A DNA stretch of 64,000 nt from Prolixibacteraceae bacterium (GTDB taxonomy: Bacteria; Bacteroidota; Bacteroidia; Bacteroidales; Prolixibacteraceae). The stretch is from contig JAOARB010000006.1 in the NCBI GenBank assembly GCA_025210775.1, forward strand, positions 166,475 through 230,474. The letters run 5' to 3'. Below the pieces are notes generated by a model, which was given only the letters and a program-made list of their open reading frames with translations, did no database searches and had not been told where the DNA came from. Positions 16,749-26,330 of this stretch are shown piece by piece; within the stretch, counting starts at the first letter, position 1; each line of letters starts with the position of its first letter. The position numbers were made by a program, and so were the translations under genes.

Positions 16749-19064
16749 TTATTTTTTTGATATAAATATTTCATTTTCATTATCAGAATGAAGAGCAAAG
16801 AAATAGCCTGTTGCTCTTTCAATTTCCATTAAAGTTGTATAAAAACTTAATTTTGATAATACAATCTGCTGTTTCGCTTTTATATAACTATTCTGTGCAT
16901 CAATAACATCTATAATGGTTGATTGACCTTGAGCATAACTTTCTTGAACAAGTTTTAAAGACTTAAAACTTAAATCAACATTCTCGTTTGCCAATTTTAT
17001 ATTACGAAATTCTCCTTTTAAACCAATCAAACTAGATTCCACTTGCTGTTTAATGATATCTTCTTGATATTCCTCAAACTCCTTAGTTTGATTGAGCTGT
17101 AATCTGGTCTTCTTTTTCATAATATTTCTATGTTTCTGATTAAAAACTGGATAACTAAGTTGAATCCCAATCTGATATTTTTGCATAGGAACACTCGGAA
17201 AGCCTTGAGGAAAATCAGTCCCTTGACCTTCTCTTAAAATGGTCCTTCCAAGTGTACCATAACCACTTATAGTGGGGAACCATCTTCCTCTAGTATAGAT
17301 TTTACTCTCTTCAATCAAAGCATTTCTTTGGTGTTCCAAAGATTGTAAACAAGAAGCATGATCATGTGCATAACGAACTAGTGACTCCTCTAACTTTATA
17401 TAAGATTCATAATTCACTAATTTTTCATTTAATCGTCCAAACCTAAGATTAAAATAAGCCTGATCTAAAATAGTATCATCAAGAACGATAGAACTGTTTG
17501 TATCTCTATTCAAACCGACATTTAAACTTTTTAAAATAGTTTGAAGCTTAGTATTTGTGGTAATTATATCTTGGATCTGTTGAGATCTCTGACTTTCTAA
17601 TCTATATACATCTGATTTACTTGATTGACCAAGCAAATATTTCTGAGAAGCAACTTCTAGGTTCGACTCTGTAAGCTGTAAATTATGGTAAAGAATCTCT
17701 AAATTAGATTGTATAACTAATGCTTGATAATACAAATCTGACAAACCATATAAAGCTTCAACTTGTTCTGTTATAAAATCAGATTCTTCTGCTTGAGTAA
17801 GATATTTACGTATCTGAATACTCTTTGATGCATCATAAGAATAAACCAACTGTTTTAATTGTATTGATAAATCTGCTGTGATCTCTGGATTTTGTCCCAT
17901 TGCTGACTTAGCAACTTTAGGATCAAGATAACCACCATTCACATCAACTGAAATTTCTGGAAGGTATTTGCCTTTTGCGTCTTTCTCATCCATTTTTGCA
18001 ATGTCGAGGTTCTTCTTCTTTGCCAATAGAGATACATTATCAGACAACATAATCTCTAACGCTTTTTTTAAAGAAAGTTTAGTTTCGTTTTCAGAACTAA
18101 CTGCATGGTTTGTAAAAACGACAGATCCTAACATTTCAAAAGATAATGGAATACCCACGATCTTTGCTGTTGGAATATTAACGTGAAGTTTCTCTTCTTG
18201 AAGAAAAATACGAGGTAACGATTCTGCTTTAGCCCCATCTTTTAGCGATAGTATATTTAGAGCGACTTGTCTTGCAAAAAGAACATCATTTTTTTCTTTT
18301 TGTAAAGTTCCTAACACACCTTGAGAAAAGTTGTCATTATTACTTGCAGAAAAAGACGGAATATTATTTAGATTCAAGAATTCAATAAATACTTTAAATC
18401 CACTCTGTCTAAAAAGACTTCTTGTAGCAAAATAAACAGCATCACAATCCTTCAGTAATCTCACATCTATTGAATCAACAGAAATCCGATGAAGAACATA
18501 ATCGATAGATAGTGAATCTGCAATTGGGTCAAAAACTCTTTCTAACGGGAGTTCTCCTTCATTATCTTTATCAACAATTATTGCGACTTTATTAAATTTT
18601 GCCAAATGATGGAACTTCTTTAAATCCTTCGAATAAGAAAAAGAACTAAGTAAATAATTCACATTACTTATCATGCTTTTTCGAAACAAATCAATATTAT
18701 CTACAAAATCAATATTGATATTTCCTGTCACAATAGTAGGTGTATAAACGTCTCTTTGACGAGTCATCATAATGGTATTATGCATTCCCAATGCTAAAAC
18801 AATATCATTATTAGAACTTGCTTTTGAATACGATATTGAAGCTAATTCTGCATCATCATTATTATAAATGGGATCTGTAAAATATATACTATGTTGATTT
18901 GAATCAATTACTTTTACCTCATTCTTTACTAATTCAATAAAATGTTTATATCTAGGATTGTCTGCAAGAACTCCTACTTTGAAGCTTTTTTTCGCAGAAA
19001 CATCAAAAGTTATTATAAAAAGGAGGAAAATTATTACTTTGTTTTTCATCTTTCGTTCAACCAT
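16749..19064 (-). CDS. TolC-family channel with N-terminal substrate-binding domain
   Basis: First gene of the pump operon. The 771-residue product is about 300 residues longer than ordinary TolC proteins. After a signal peptide (ending VSA) comes a region (about 27-320) that reads like an ABC_sub_bind (type I periplasmic-binding) domain: FKVGVLADNP start, DIVLALGMHNT, NKVAIIVDK, and the family-like ending IPTAKIVGIPLSFEML. Two outer-membrane efflux protein repeats follow (about 330-755). Translation may begin at the ATG at 19064 or the one at 19049 (MKNKVIIF); the second gives a cleaner signal peptide. No ABC ATPase or permease is nearby, so the binding domain probably senses or delivers the pump substrate (inference). 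The domain call comes from sequence pattern only. Confidence 0.85.
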   Translation of the reverse strand: MVERKMKNKVIIFLLFIITFDVSAKKSFKVGVLADNPRYKHFIELVKNEVKVIDSNQHSIYFTDPIYNNDDAELASISYSKASSNNDIVLALGMHNTIMMTRQRDVYTPTIVTGNINIDFVDNIDLFRKSMISNVNYLLSSFSYSKDLKKFHHLAKFNKVAIIVDKDNEGELPLERVFDPIADSLSIDYVLHRISVDSIDVRLLKDCDAVYFATRSLFRQSGFKVFIEFLNLNNIPSFSASNNDNFSQGVLGTLQKEKNDVLFARQVALNILSLKDGAKAESLPRIFLQEEKLHVNIPTAKIVGIPLSFEMLGSVVFTNHAVSSENETKLSLKKALEIMLSDNVSLLAKKKNLDIAKMDEKDAKGKYLPEISVDVNGGYLDPKVAKSAMGQNPEITADLSIQLKQLVYSYDASKSIQIRKYLTQAEESDFITEQVEALYGLSDLYYQALVIQSNLEILYHNLQLTESNLEVASQKYLLGQSSKSDVYRLESQRSQQIQDIITTNTKLQTILKSLNVGLNRDTNSSIVLDDTILDQAYFNLRFGRLNEKLVNYESYIKLEESLVRYAHDHASCLQSLEHQRNALIEESKIYTRGRWFPTISGYGTLGRTILREGQGTDFPQGFPSVPMQKYQIGIQLSYPVFNQKHRNIMKKKTRLQLNQTKEFEEYQEDIIKQQVESSLIGLKGEFRNIKLANENVDLSFKSLKLVQESYAQGQSTIIDVIDAQNSYIKAKQQIVLSKLSFYTTLMEIERATGYFFALHSDNENEIFISKK

Positions 19065-19134
19065 TTTTTGTTATCAGAAGTAACACATAAAGCTGTTTAG
19101 TGTCAGAAAAAGATTAACTGTACCAAACACTTTC

Positions 19135-19163
19135 CAAAAATAGCAAGAACGATATCCTTCAAA
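19135..19163 (-). promoter_or_regulatory. Promoter of the RND pump operon
   Basis: Minus strand TTTG (complement of 19160-19163), 17 bp, then TATTTTTG (19135-19142): a good match to the Bacteroidota promoter. The leader to the first start codon is about 65 bases. Confidence 0.65.
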
Positions 19164-19174
19164 TTTAAAAACTA

Positions 19175-19210
19175 AATGAAGTGACTAATTTAGGCAATGA
19201 AGTGACTAAT
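19175..19210 (-). promoter_or_regulatory. Putative LytTR operator: two 15-bp direct repeats
   Basis: Two identical copies of ATTAGTCACTTCATT (minus strand; 19175-19189 and 19196-19210) are separated by 6 bp, giving a 21-bp repeat-to-repeat distance (two helical turns). They begin 11 bp upstream of the -33 element of the pump operon. LytTR regulators are known to bind pairs of short direct repeats spaced about 21-22 bp. The operon itself encodes a LytTR regulator, which is the obvious candidate ligand (inference). Confidence 0.7.
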
Positions 19211-19460
19211 ATTGAATTGAAACAAATCTGTCAAAGTTAAATGATGGTTCTTTTCTCGCTTAACACTTTAATAACCTTTTAAGGATGAAAATGGCAAATA
19301 GACTAATGATCCTGAAGATAGGAAAGATATTTAAACTATATATCATAATTGAAAGGATCTAATTGTCTTGACAGAATTTCATACCAATGATCCAATATGA
19401 ATAAACAAGCTTTTTATTTTATTGAAAGGACTAACAAGGAGAACCCTCTTCATCATGAGT

Positions 19461-19509
19461 AGAAACAAAAAAGAAAGCTTAATTATAAAAAGCTTTCTTT
19501 TTTGTTTCT
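19461..19509. terminator. Strong symmetrical terminator after AsmA-like gene
   Basis: A perfect 20-bp inverted repeat (19461-19480 and 19490-19509) with a 9-base loop contains A6/T6 runs in its arms. It lies 12 bp past the stop of the AsmA-like gene. Apart from this, the pump promoter and the operator repeats, the gap 19065-19521 shows nothing. Confidence 0.85.
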
Positions 19510-19521
19510 ATAGCTGTTGAA

Positions 19522-22500
19522 CTACTTATTCTTTCTCCCTTTACCTAATTTAATTTTATAATCATCAACATTGCCTTCAATCCGAACTGCAACATACTTT
19601 CCCCCCTCGTCTTTTTGAATAGAATCTTCCTCACCATGTTTTTTCTTTTTCCCACCGATGAGTGTATTCCAGGCAACCGAACGCACTAGTTTAAATGGAA
19701 CTTCTACAAGATATTTCATCTGCATATCTAAATGTTGTTCTCCCGACACATAAATTTGACCTATTGTCGATGAAATATCCATTCTTGGGATGTAGAAAAT
19801 ACCATCTTTAATGGTAAAATCGTTCTCTAACTTATCAAAACGGATATTATTCATGTTCTTGTTACCAAAATAACTTCCCATAGCCTGAAGTGGACCAAAA
19901 TTAACTACCCTACCATTCTCAAGAGTCATCTTGATATCTGCAGTAGTATTGGCAATATCAATACTCAAATCTTTATTTATTCTTGCTTTAGCCGACATAT
20001 CAGAATTCATTATCCCATCAAAATTCTCAGAAATATTTATCTTTTCACCATCATAATCTACTTCAAGATCAATCTGGGAAAGATCAATATTCTTCAAACT
20101 GACATCTCCTTTCATTATTACATTCTGAGGATCTTGTAGATCCGCAACACCAGACATATTCATTTTGCCAATGTCCCCTATCTTTACACTGACTTTATCT
20201 AGTGTTATCTTTTTATCTTTCGATGTCGAAACAGTACCATCAAAATCTACGATGTCCATATCCATCAATTTCATTCGATCTACACTAACATCTAGTACCA
20301 TATTTGGATATTTAATAGCAAAAATATCAATAGGTTTTTGATCTTGTATTGCCTGCGCTCTTGATTGAGAAGAAGCCTCATAAGTTTCCAACGGAAGAGT
20401 CAATTTTAACAACTCATTGAAATTAATCATTTTGGCATCGACCTGAAATCTTGCATTAAAATCTTTCCTAGTACTATCAGTAATATTATACAACTGAGCA
20501 TTGAACTTCATATCACTTTGACCTACTTTTCCAGTAAAATCATTTAGTTTTATTTCATTATCCTCTTTAACAAGTTCAAACTCAAAATCCCTAAAAATAA
20601 GTGGGGTAATACTTAACCTCCATTTTAAGCCATTCATCCAAAGTCGGAAATTTGGCACTTTCTTTCCAGAGAAAAGTTCTTGATTCGAAACATCAACACC
20701 ACCTTGTATCTGAAAACTATTAAGCTTTTCATTAACAAATGAGTTTGGGATTAATAATGAATCTCCATAAGTAAAGAAATCAACAACTCGCATTGAATTT
20801 GAAGTAATATTGAAGCCTGATTTAATAGTAATAGTTGAGTCTTTAAAAACAACACCATCATAGTTTTCAAATCCACCTGTAAATGAAAAGTCACTTTCCC
20901 CTATATTACCTTTCAGATACTTAACTCCTAGACGTTTTTTTCCTATTCCAAAGAAACCTGTAACATCATGTATTGGTTTAAAGTTATCAAATGATGATTG
21001 CATGTTATGCAACTCCAATTGTCCATACGGGAACAATGTATAATCATTCAGGTTGTTGCTAGTTGTATGCATTGTAAAATCGACATCAATATCATGCATA
21101 TTCTCAACCATATCAACTTTCATCGTATCTGAATATCTAACCAACTCTTTCAATAGTAAATGATCTGACTGCAACCTTACTCTAGCATCAATATCTGTTT
21201 CCATACCTAAAGCCCAAAATATCAGATTATCAATATTTCCATTAAATTTAAGATCACTATTATCAATCTTAGCAGTAAAATCTTTAATGCCCAGATGGTT
21301 ATCCCAGATATAAAAAATACCATTAATATCTCTAGGCTTAACTCCTGTTGGACTATGCATAACACTAACATCACGAATCTTCAATGCAACCTTCTGTTCT
21401 CCTTTACTAGGATTGAGAATCTTTTTATTTTTCACATCAATGATATAAGCAACATCAGCTTTAAAATCTACATGTCCTTTTAAACTATCAATAGGAACAT
21501 TGGTCAATAGATCATCAAAATTATTTAAATCAATATTAGCCTCCCATTTTAATGACATTCGTGGTGTCTTAATTCCATTTGTCAAATCAACAGTACCTCT
21601 AGCATAACCATTCGTTGTTTCAAGATTAAACTTCTTTAAATGAAACTCCAACTGATCTAGATCTGAAGAGTTACCCGTATTTAATGAAGCTTCAAGACTT
21701 AGATCATTTAACCCATAAGAAGTATCCAAACTTTTTAATGTTAGTTGATCAACAGATAGGTTAGCCTCTAATTTTGGTAATCTATTTTTTGATTTGCCAC
21801 TAACTTTTGCATCAAAAGTTATTCCACCAAGTGTACTCGAATAATTCTTCTTTATCTTATCCAAATCAACTTTACCATTTGCAAGTAGATTAATAATATT
21901 CAAATCTTTTTGAGAAGCCTTTATATTTAAATCAAGATCGAGATCATTAGGAATATCAACAGTTCCATTCAATTCTAACTGAGCTCCTTCTACTTGCAAG
22001 TCGCACTCATAGATATCCATTATCTTAGTAGTTCTATGGAAATTGACTTTAGTATCTATAGACATGTTCTTGTGCTGCCATCTCATTCGATCCTTATCTT
22101 TGACCCCTAATAACTCTACATCAATATCTAATGAATTGGAAATAATTTCTTTATTATATGTCAATGAAGTATTAATATTATGGACAAGTACGCCAATTCC
22201 TTTTTCGGTCACTTGATTATAAGCAACTAGATTAATATTATTCATAGAGAAACGATCCAGTTGAATATTAAAAGCTGGAGGAATAGACTTTGTAGTATCA
22301 ACAGGTTCATTAGTTCTTGTAGTATCAGTTAGATCTATACCTAAAGCATTCGTCAAATTTAAAGTACTATCTGAATGTTGAATTAAATTCACCTCTCCAT
22401 CAAGCAACTTAATTGCTCCAATATTAATATTCCCTTGACATAAGGAAATCACATCAATGGAAACAAAGAATTTGCTTAATGCTGCTACAGGTCGTTCTTC

Positions 22501-22773
22501 AAGTAATCTTAATTCTTTCTTATTTTCAAAATAACGAATACTATCAAGTTGTAAAGTTAAATTAGGGAAATTCTCAAATGGTGCAATATTAACTTCACCA
22601 ATATAAAGCTCACCATTTTGTTCCTTATTAACAGCATTAATTATTACCTTTTTCAAAGTTGCTCTATTAGCATAGAACAAGATTACAGTCAAACATAACA
22701 ATGCAAAAACACAAAAAAATGTAAAACCTAACCATTTTAAAATACGCCTTCTAATATTTTTCTTCATTTCCAT
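19522..22773 (-). CDS. AsmA-like inner-membrane-anchored protein
   Basis: Large AsmA-family protein, related to the TamB/YhdP-type bridge proteins thought to help move lipids or assemble outer-membrane components. It has 1083 residues: Arg/Lys-rich cytoplasmic tip (IRRRILK), one membrane helix (about 13-35), then an AsmA N-terminal region and a long run of beta-rich repeats predicted to lie in the periplasm. The C-terminal part has the AsmA_2-like stretch around FGPLQAMGSYFG and a Lys/Glu-rich tail. The start could be the second Met (22767). It is transcribed alone, with its own terminator at 19461-19509. Family is confident; function in this organism is inferred from relatives. Confidence 0.85.
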   Translation of the reverse strand: MEMKKNIRRRILKWLGFTFFCVFALLCLTVILFYANRATLKKVIINAVNKEQNGELYIGEVNIAPFENFPNLTLQLDSIRYFENKKELRLLEERPVAALSKFFVSIDVISLCQGNINIGAIKLLDGEVNLIQHSDSTLNLTNALGIDLTDTTRTNEPVDTTKSIPPAFNIQLDRFSMNNINLVAYNQVTEKGIGVLVHNINTSLTYNKEIISNSLDIDVELLGVKDKDRMRWQHKNMSIDTKVNFHRTTKIMDIYECDLQVEGAQLELNGTVDIPNDLDLDLNIKASQKDLNIINLLANGKVDLDKIKKNYSSTLGGITFDAKVSGKSKNRLPKLEANLSVDQLTLKSLDTSYGLNDLSLEASLNTGNSSDLDQLEFHLKKFNLETTNGYARGTVDLTNGIKTPRMSLKWEANIDLNNFDDLLTNVPIDSLKGHVDFKADVAYIIDVKNKKILNPSKGEQKVALKIRDVSVMHSPTGVKPRDINGIFYIWDNHLGIKDFTAKIDNSDLKFNGNIDNLIFWALGMETDIDARVRLQSDHLLLKELVRYSDTMKVDMVENMHDIDVDFTMHTTSNNLNDYTLFPYGQLELHNMQSSFDNFKPIHDVTGFFGIGKKRLGVKYLKGNIGESDFSFTGGFENYDGVVFKDSTITIKSGFNITSNSMRVVDFFTYGDSLLIPNSFVNEKLNSFQIQGGVDVSNQELFSGKKVPNFRLWMNGLKWRLSITPLIFRDFEFELVKEDNEIKLNDFTGKVGQSDMKFNAQLYNITDSTRKDFNARFQVDAKMINFNELLKLTLPLETYEASSQSRAQAIQDQKPIDIFAIKYPNMVLDVSVDRMKLMDMDIVDFDGTVSTSKDKKITLDKVSVKIGDIGKMNMSGVADLQDPQNVIMKGDVSLKNIDLSQIDLEVDYDGEKINISENFDGIMNSDMSAKARINKDLSIDIANTTADIKMTLENGRVVNFGPLQAMGSYFGNKNMNNIRFDKLENDFTIKDGIFYIPRMDISSTIGQIYVSGEQHLDMQMKYLVEVPFKLVRSVAWNTLIGGKKKKHGEEDSIQKDEGGKYVAVRIEGNVDDYKIKLGKGRKNK

Positions 22774-22830
22774 AATATAACTTCTCTACTTTATGACCTT
22801 TGTTTACAACTGATAATTTATTAAAAAATA

Positions 22831-22861
22831 AAAAGAGGAAATTGTAAACAATCTCCTCTTT
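22831..22861 (-). terminator. Terminator of beta-barrel gene
   Basis: AAAGAGG pairs with CCTCTTT and the inner ATTGT with ACAAT. A T-rich run follows on the minus strand. It sits 32 bp after the stop codon at 22894. Confidence 0.75.
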
Positions 22862-22893
22862 ATCTAAATATTCATAATATGGTATTAATTATT

Positions 22894-23412
22894 CTAAAAT
22901 CTTAGACCAAGTCCAACTTGAAAGCCATTATTATTCATATTATTTTGTATTTCAGTCATACCCCAAATATATTTAACATCAAGAGTAAAAATAATAATCT
23001 CTAACCCAGCACCAACAAAGGCATTCGTATCATACCATTTCGCATTATCTTCAAACGGATTATTCTTGTCTGATACCTTTACATTGAAGGCGGCACCTGC
23101 CAAAGCATATACTGGCCCTACCTTAGCTTTTACAGCAAGAGGAATCCCTAGATAATGTAGTTTATAATCTGAGTTATTTATATCTCCTCCAACCTTAGAA
23201 TATTCTAGACCTGTATTAAGAAAAAACAAAGGTAACAAAGGAACATCCTTGTAAACTGAAAGAAAATAGTTATCCGAGGAACTTCCAACTTTATCCCCAT
23301 CAGCAACAAATGCACTACTCTGATAACCAACTCTTACACCATAATGTTTATCTTGAGCAAAAGATACTACTACAAGAAACATAAAACTAATCGAAACTAA
23401 TAATCTTTTCAT
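22894..23412 (-). CDS. Small outer-membrane beta-barrel (porin family)
   Basis: The start at 23412 is chosen over an upstream in-frame codon (23463) because it begins a standard signal peptide (MKRLLVSISFMFLVVVSFAQ), with cleavage after the Gln-preceding Ala. The mature part of about 150 residues consists of alternating amphipathic strands (YGVRVGYQS, YFLSVYKDVP, FFLNTGLEYS, IPLAVKAKV, YALAGAAFNV, AFVGAGLEI, FTLDVKYIWG) and ends in FQVGLGLRF. The terminal aromatic residue is typical of outer-membrane barrels recognised by BamA. It resembles the PF13568-type porin-like family of Bacteroidota. Strand count suggests eight strands. Function unknown. A TACATTTG box precedes it. Confidence 0.85.
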   Translation of the reverse strand: MKRLLVSISFMFLVVVSFAQDKHYGVRVGYQSSAFVADGDKVGSSSDNYFLSVYKDVPLLPLFFLNTGLEYSKVGGDINNSDYKLHYLGIPLAVKAKVGPVYALAGAAFNVKVSDKNNPFEDNAKWYDTNAFVGAGLEIIIFTLDVKYIWGMTEIQNNMNNNGFQVGLGLRF

Positions 23413-23437
23413 ATTGTACTTATTATTATATATAGCA

Positions 23438-23445
23438 CAAATGTA
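23438..23445 (-). promoter_or_regulatory. -7 promoter box of beta-barrel gene
   Basis: TACATTTG on the minus strand, 25 bp upstream of the chosen ATG; it supports the start at 23412, since the longer reading frame would begin upstream of the promoter box. Confidence 0.5.
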
Positions 23446-23543
23446 GGGTTCATTACTTCTCAATTATGAATTATAATATCCAACTGCCCAAAACATACGA
23501 TGAAATGACAAAATCATAGAATGAAAAATATTATCTCCTTTAT

Positions 23544-25202
23544 TTAGATCACATCCATAAGCTCTTTGGCATTCGAAAGTGCAGCATCCGTTATCGATTC
23601 ACCGCTTAACATTTTTGCCACTTCGTTGAGTCTTTCCTCTGTAGTTAGACGACGAATGTGTGAATTCGTTTCAAACTCTGAATCCGATTTGTAAACAAAG
23701 AAATGATGATCACCAAGAGCAGCAACTTGCGGTAGATGCGTAATATTGATCACCTGCATATTGGTTCCCATATCTTTTAGTAGTAGCCCCATCTTTCGTG
23801 CAATATCACCAGAGATACCAGTATCGATCTCATCGAAGATCATGGTAGGAAGGGACTTCTTTTTCACAAGAAGAGATTTTAGAGCGAGCATAACACGAGA
23901 TACCTCACCACCAGAAGCCACCTTATGTATCGCTTCCATTTCTTGATTTTTATTTGCCGACAGAAGATATTCAATGTCATTGGCACCCCAATGATTAAAA
24001 CGATCTTCTTCTGACAGTTGAATATGGAAACTAGCATTAGGCATTCCAAGATCAAACAATACCTGGTGAATATAATCTTCAATCTCAGGAATCACTTGCA
24101 TACGTTCGGAAGACAGTTTCTTTGCCAAATCTTTCAAACATAATTCTATATTTGCAAGTTGATTTTTAATATCCTCAATCTCTTGCTCTAAATGAGACAC
24201 CGAGCCAATCTTAGTTGCATAACTCTCTTCTATCTCTAGAAGTTCAGCTATTGTATTTACTCTATGTTTTTGCTGAAGCGTATAGATAACATCTAAGCGA
24301 CTATTAATCTCCTCCAATTCTGTTGGATTAAAGATAAAACTAGAACACAATGATTCGGCTTCATTGGCAATATCTTTTAGTTCATACCACGCACTTTCTA
24401 AACGTTCGCCAAGCTCTTTTACTTCAGGAGCATGATCACCAACACGCTGAACCATTTGATAAATCTCTTTTAAACGAGGGGCGACACCAACATCATCGGT
24501 ATTTAGTCCTTGTGTTGTTTGAAACAATGCAGAATGAATAGACTCGGCATTCTCCATTGCATCACGACGCTGTTCTAAAGATTCTTGTTCTCCTTCTTCC
24601 AGGTTCGCTTCTGCCAATTGATTTACTTGAAACTGATAGTAATCAAAATCGGCACACGATTTCTCATAAGCCTCTTGTTTCTCTTTTAGAAGTTTACTCG
24701 TAGCAGACCATAGGTGATACTGTCTTTGATATTCACTAAGAATAGATGAGTCGTTAATCGAAGCGTCTAGTACTTCGTACTGAAAGCTCTTCTCATGCAT
24801 CTTTAGAGCTTCATTCTGAGCATGAATATCAATTAAAGAGGCGGTCACATCCTTAAGGATTTTCACGCTAACAGGACTATCATTGACAAAAGCACGTGAT
24901 TTCCCTTTAGGGGTAATCTCCCTTCTTATATAGGTTGTGGCTTCCCAATCAAGATCATGCTGATCAAAAAGCGCTTTTAGATCATAATCCACCACATTAA
25001 AAGCAGCTTCAATGATACATTTTTTTTCCTTATTCTTAAGTACAGAAAGCTCAGTTCTGGCTCCCATAAGAATAGACAATGCACCTAATATAATTGATTT
25101 ACCGGCACCAGTTTCACCTGTAATAATGCTAAATCCTTTTTCAAGATCTAAAGAAAGATCTGAAATAATAGCATAGTTCGAAATAGAAAGATGTTTGAGC
25201 AT
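23544..25202 (-). CDS. recN: DNA repair protein RecN
   Basis: SMC-like ATPase that acts in repair of double-strand breaks. The ATG at 25202 (MLKHLSISNYAII) is the family-typical start; the reading frame also opens at a TTG four codons earlier. The 552-residue product has Walker A GETGAGKS (about 29-36), a long coiled coil (about 150-360), the ABC signature region VASGGEVSRVMLALK, Walker B TMIFDEIDTGISG, and the switch His in ITHLPQVAAL. It lies 79 bp downstream of the DUF4835 gene, the arrangement usual in Bacteroidota. Confidence 0.96.
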   Translation of the reverse strand: MLKHLSISNYAIISDLSLDLEKGFSIITGETGAGKSIILGALSILMGARTELSVLKNKEKKCIIEAAFNVVDYDLKALFDQHDLDWEATTYIRREITPKGKSRAFVNDSPVSVKILKDVTASLIDIHAQNEALKMHEKSFQYEVLDASINDSSILSEYQRQYHLWSATSKLLKEKQEAYEKSCADFDYYQFQVNQLAEANLEEGEQESLEQRRDAMENAESIHSALFQTTQGLNTDDVGVAPRLKEIYQMVQRVGDHAPEVKELGERLESAWYELKDIANEAESLCSSFIFNPTELEEINSRLDVIYTLQQKHRVNTIAELLEIEESYATKIGSVSHLEQEIEDIKNQLANIELCLKDLAKKLSSERMQVIPEIEDYIHQVLFDLGMPNASFHIQLSEEDRFNHWGANDIEYLLSANKNQEMEAIHKVASGGEVSRVMLALKSLLVKKKSLPTMIFDEIDTGISGDIARKMGLLLKDMGTNMQVINITHLPQVAALGDHHFFVYKSDSEFETNSHIRRLTTEERLNEVAKMLSGESITDAALSNAKELMDVI

Positions 25203-25281
25203 ACTGTTATTCAAATAAACATAGTAGAACTCAAAAATATTAAAAAAGGATCAATAGCACTCCTTTTATTCAAACAAAAAA

Positions 25282-26187
25282 TCACTCTCCTTGAAGTGCT
25301 TTCTCATAAACCGCACTATTTGAAGGGTCACACTCGTTCATTATTTCAAAAGCAACATTCTTTTGTGCTCCTTTCATCCCCTGTAAGAAAGAGACAATCT
25401 CATTACGATGGGCATCACAAAAAGAGCGTACAATATATAAGTTAGAACGAGTTCTATTTACTTTTTGTAGATTTTTCAAACTATTGACGATATTCTCTTG
25501 TCCTAGTTCTAATTTAGATGAAAGAAGATCCATACCATTACGATAGTATTCGTACATCAACGTACGGAAGTCACTATAAGAAGAATTCAACACATTATTA
25601 ACCAACCAATAGCGGTTGTAATCATTCTCAAAAGATTTCCATCCTGCCTCTTGTCTATTTTGTGAACGATTGACAATCTCTAATGCTTTTTCGAAATAAG
25701 GCTGTCCTCCCTCAGCAGAGAAGGTATCATAATCGAAACCTAGAACAATATAAGCATAGTAGGCCAATAAGTTAGAAAGATTATCGCCACTTGAATTTTG
25801 TGTAAATTCAATAGGTTTATATTGATCAAAACGAACATCAAAATCTTTATCTTTCAAATTTAAGATGGTAGACTCATAACTAGACCCAAACACTGGTCGT
25901 CTCGACTGCACTTGTATGGTTCCCTTAAAACCATCATCTGAATATTGACTCGTTATTTGGATCGTCATGTTACACACGATACGCTCTTCTGTTTTAAAAA
26001 CATCTTGGGTCCATCGAGTATCATTCATAAATTCAGATATCTGTTTCTGCATTTGACTAAACACCTCAGGATTGACACCTTCAACACCAGAGCCCGAAAC
26101 ACTAACACTGCAACGGAGTTCCTGTGCATGAACAAAGGTATTGACAAAAAACAGCAAAAAAATCGACAGCCAAAATTTACGTATCAT
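25282..26187 (-). CDS. DUF4835 family exported protein
   Basis: Conserved Bacteroidota protein of unknown function, nearly always found between coaBC and recN, as here. The ATG at 26187 is preferred because it begins a signal peptide (MIRKFWLSIFLLFFVNTFVHAQ); the reading frame extends 12 codons upstream without one. The mature part of about 280 residues starts with a beta-rich section (LRCSVSVSG, ITSQYSDDGFKGTIQVQS) and continues as a helical domain with FENDYNRYWLVNNVLNS. The name PorD has been used for the family in some type IX secretion work, but no direct evidence is visible here. Predicted periplasmic. Confidence 0.88.
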   Translation of the reverse strand: MIRKFWLSIFLLFFVNTFVHAQELRCSVSVSGSGVEGVNPEVFSQMQKQISEFMNDTRWTQDVFKTEERIVCNMTIQITSQYSDDGFKGTIQVQSRRPVFGSSYESTILNLKDKDFDVRFDQYKPIEFTQNSSGDNLSNLLAYYAYIVLGFDYDTFSAEGGQPYFEKALEIVNRSQNRQEAGWKSFENDYNRYWLVNNVLNSSYSDFRTLMYEYYRNGMDLLSSKLELGQENIVNSLKNLQKVNRTRSNLYIVRSFCDAHRNEIVSFLQGMKGAQKNVAFEIMNECDPSNSAVYEKALQGE

Positions 26188-26272
26188 AGTAACTTTATCT
26201 ATAGAGAAAATAAAAAATTGCATTGTTATTCAACAACAAAACGAATATAAGTAGTTTTTAGTATAAATAGAA

Positions 26273-26304
26273 AGAGAGGAAAATATCAAACTATTTCCCT
26301 CTCT
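26273..26304 (-). terminator. Probable terminator of the bamD-coaBC operon
   Basis: AGAGAGG pairs with CCTCTCT and the inner AAAAT with ATTTC/ATTT. It is followed on the minus strand by a T-rich but broken run, 26 bp after the coaB stop. Confidence 0.55.
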
Positions 26305-26330
26305 CATATATTGATTTTGATATAATATAT

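Noticed and set aside
16739..16822. Upstream extension of the adaptor lipoprotein
   Set aside because: It would overlap the end of the TolC-like gene and place 28 residues before the lipoprotein signal peptide.
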